Shown here piece by piece: positions 11,953 to 13,407 of a stretch of 13,407 nt of DNA. Below the pieces are notes generated by a model. The model was not told the origin of the DNA. It saw only the letters and a list, made by a program, of their open reading frames with translations, and ran no database searches. A program made the translations under genes and the position numbers. This DNA comes from SXOA01 sp964444865 (GTDB lineage Bacteria > Planctomycetota > Planctomycetia > Pirellulales > Pirellulaceae). The first letter of the stretch is position 1, and each line of letters begins with the position of its first letter. The stretch lies in assembly GCA_964444865.1 (NCBI GenBank), contig CAYUJE010000179.1, forward strand, positions 1-13,407. Reading direction: 5' to 3'.

Positions 11953-13188
11953 CACTTTGTCAGCCGCCGGCATCTGCTTGAGCGCATCGATAAGCGGGAA
12001 GACGATATCCACATGGTCGTCGAACAAGTCGCCGATCAGCAGATCGGTTAGCAGGCCCTTGTGCTGCGGATAATGCTTGACGAACCGGCCGAAGCTGAAG
12101 CCTTCGTAGAATTCGACCACCAGCCGCCGCATCCGCTCCATCCCTTTCACAAACTCCGGCTCCCACTTGCCGAGCTGCTCGCCCGTGGTGTTGCCGCTCG
12201 CGAGCCCTTCGCAAACGGCGTCCGCTGCCATTTGACCGGACTTGAGGGCCAGGAGGACGCCAGAAGAATACAGCGGATCCAGAAATCCAAATGCATCGCC
12301 AACGAGAACCCAGCCGTCACCGGCCGCTTGTTTGGCCCGATAAGAGTATTCCTTGGCGGCGAAGAATTGGCTGGCCCGTTTGGCCGGAGCGATTCGCTGC
12401 TTGACGGCGGGGCAGCGTTCGACTTCTTCGAAGTAGATGGCTTCGAAATCCTTGTCCTGCCGATTCTTGAAGAGGTAGTCGTAACCGGCCACGACGCCGA
12501 CGCTGACGATGTTGTCGTGCAGGGGGATATACCAGAACCAGCCCTGCTTCCCTTGGATTTGCAGAACGACGGTTGCCCCCTCATCGCGGTCCGTGTCGCG
12601 ATAGGCCCCTTCCCAATAGGTCCAGCAGGCTCCCTTCCTCAGCACGGGATCCCATTCGCGCAGGTTGAGACGGCTTTGAATCATGGAGCTTTGGCCGCTG
12701 GCATCGACCACGACCTCCGCGTGAACGGTCTCTTCCTGGCCGTCCTCCCGCTGGATGCGGACGCCGGTCGCCCGGCTGCCGTCGAACAGGACTTCCAGGA
12801 CGCGGACCCCTTCCTGCACATCGACCCCGTGCTCGCGGGCGTTTTGCAACATCAAATGGTCGAACTCGCTCCGCCGCACCTGCCACGTCTGCGAACATTC
12901 GTGCGGCTTATGGTCCACGAAATAGAACGGCTCGCTCAGCCGGCCCGATTGGCCGACAAACTGCACGCTGTATTTCTTGATGAAGTGGCTGCCCTTCATC
13001 TTGGGGAGCATGTTGAGCCGCTGGAGAACCCAGTACGTTTCCGGGATGAGCGATTCGCCGATATGAAAGCGGGGAAAATGCTCCCGCTCAAAGAGCCGCA
13101 CCTGGTGCCCCTGCTGGGCGATGAGAGTGGAAACGGTGGAGCCGCCGGGGCCGCCGCCGATGACGATAACGCGGGGATCTTGGGGCAT
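11947..13188 (-). CDS. Flavin-dependent halogenase-like oxidoreductase
   Basis: This 413-residue protein has GAGGA 5 bases before its ATG. An N-terminal Rossmann FAD site (VIVIGGGPGGSTVSTLIAQ at 7-25, acidic end at FERE 33-36) leads into FPRFHIGESLIP at 38-49, a hallmark of the FAD halogenase branch of group A flavoproteins. WFWYIP at 217-222 fits the WxWxIP motif of that family. Lys71/Lys72 in FIKKYSVQF sit where other halogenases keep the lysine that handles HOCl. VVDASGQSS (160-168) and GDAFGFLDPLYSSG (297-310) complete the FAD contacts. Family members halogenate aromatic or carrier-bound substrates with FADH2 from a separate reductase; some relatives are plain monooxygenases or reductases, so halogenation is not proven. 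No biosynthetic cluster or reductase is visible beside it. Its promoter carries a large palindrome, so it is probably regulated. Confidence 0.85.
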   Translation of the reverse strand: MPQDPRVIVIGGGPGGSTVSTLIAQQGHQVRLFEREHFPRFHIGESLIPETYWVLQRLNMLPKMKGSHFIKKYSVQFVGQSGRLSEPFYFVDHKPHECSQTWQVRRSEFDHLMLQNAREHGVDVQEGVRVLEVLFDGSRATGVRIQREDGQEETVHAEVVVDASGQSSMIQSRLNLREWDPVLRKGACWTYWEGAYRDTDRDEGATVVLQIQGKQGWFWYIPLHDNIVSVGVVAGYDYLFKNRQDKDFEAIYFEEVERCPAVKQRIAPAKRASQFFAAKEYSYRAKQAAGDGWVLVGDAFGFLDPLYSSGVLLALKSGQMAADAVCEGLASGNTTGEQLGKWEPEFVKGMERMRRLVVEFYEGFSFGRFVKHYPQHKGLLTDLLIGDLFDDHVDIVFPLIDALKQMPAADKVG

Positions 13189-13232
13189 GCGGGTCCTCGG
13201 TGTTCGCTAAGGGGACGTTCGTAGCACGCCTC

Positions 13233-13262
13233 AATCTAACCGATCGGGCAAATACATGTCAA
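13233..13262 (-). promoter_or_regulatory. Sigma70-type promoter of the halogenase-like gene
   Basis: On the minus strand a perfect TTGACA (complement 13257-13262) is followed after 18 bases by TAGATT (complement 13233-13238). The RNA would start near 13226, about 38 bases before the ATG. Confidence 0.6.
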
Positions 13263-13289
13263 GACAATAGTTGTTTAGACAAGTATTTG
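13249..13289. promoter_or_regulatory. 41-bp palindromic operator over the -35 box
   Basis: Arms 13249-13267 and 13271-13289 are complementary at 16 of 19 positions around TAG. The -35 box is inside the left arm. On the minus strand two similar units are 15 bases apart: ACTTGTCTAAACAACT (complement 13269-13284) and TATTGTCTTGACATGT (complement 13254-13269). Both resemble the ACTTGTnTAGACAAGT-type sites known for GntR/HutC regulators; MarR-type binding is also possible. A repressor bound here would block RNA polymerase. Confidence 0.6.
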
Positions 13290-13360
13290 CCAGCGGGCGC
13301 GGCAGGGTTTTGCTCCCCACGCATTTTCCTCAGAATTTTCACTCCCAGGTATTGCATCGC

Positions 13361-13405
13361 CCGCCCCCTCAACCCCCCCCCACCCTCCCGCCGCAGCCCC
13401 CTCCG
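13361..13405 (-). other. C-rich tract, G-quadruplex potential on minus strand
   Basis: A run of nine C (13373-13381) is surrounded by further runs of three to five C. The minus strand therefore has at least four G-runs with short loops. No gene is visible from 13263 to the window end. Confidence 0.4.
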
Positions 13406-13407
13406 CC

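Noticed and set aside
12061..13224. Long plus-strand frame opposite the halogenase-like gene
   Set aside because: It is antisense to a gene with clear FAD and halogenase motifs, has low-complexity composition and no family features.
1..13407. CRISPR arrays, tRNA or rRNA genes, transposase genes
   Set aside because: No regular repeat-spacer series, no cloverleaf or rRNA segment and no transposase-like frame was recognised on either strand.

Overview
The window looks like a chromosomal segment of a planctomycete, probably on the Pirellula side. This is inferred from gene content: a SpoVG with a zinc ribbon and long tail, an HPt-only protein, a membrane protein with an FSLANLL-type N-terminus, a secreted squalene-cyclase-fold protein, small Cys-motif proteins, and many dispersed palindromes. 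The DNA is fairly GC-rich. It is a draft scaffold, with a 100-N gap at 11831-11930.

Layout. A secreted Cys-rich protein (minus, cut by the left edge) is followed by a 530-base region and an HPt protein (plus). The HPt gene converges on a divergent phosphoglycerate kinase (minus). Three small plus-strand genes of unknown function follow (2726-4492). Next come a five-helix membrane protein downstream of coaX (both minus). Then come a secreted alpha/alpha-toroid protein, a short basic protein and a putative lipoprotein (all plus). These converge on spoVG and ispE (minus), with an NTF2-like membrane protein upstream. The C-terminus of a gap-truncated membrane protein lies next to the gap, and a flavin-dependent halogenase-like oxidoreductase (minus) closes the window. 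Its promoter overlaps a large palindrome.

The recognisable metabolism is housekeeping: CoA synthesis (coaX), MEP isoprenoid synthesis (ispE) and a glycolytic-fold enzyme (pgk-like). ispE followed by spoVG on the same strand recalls the ispE-purR-ridA-spoVG order of Bacillus. The plus-strand genes 2726-4492 look like accessory DNA.

The most unusual structure lies between the genes. At least seven genes (HPt, pgk-like, the 304-residue protein, the five-helix protein, coaX, the gap-truncated protein and the halogenase) have their stop codon inside, or directly against, the arm of a palindrome. In three of them a TAG stop is followed by a palindrome with a TCC loop in gene sense. Larger inverted-repeat elements lie upstream of coaX (6034-6155), between ispE and spoVG (9696-9810) and as a degenerate pair at 11512-11687. 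This looks like a REP/MITE-type repeat population that settles at gene ends and supplies stop codons and short C-terminal tails.
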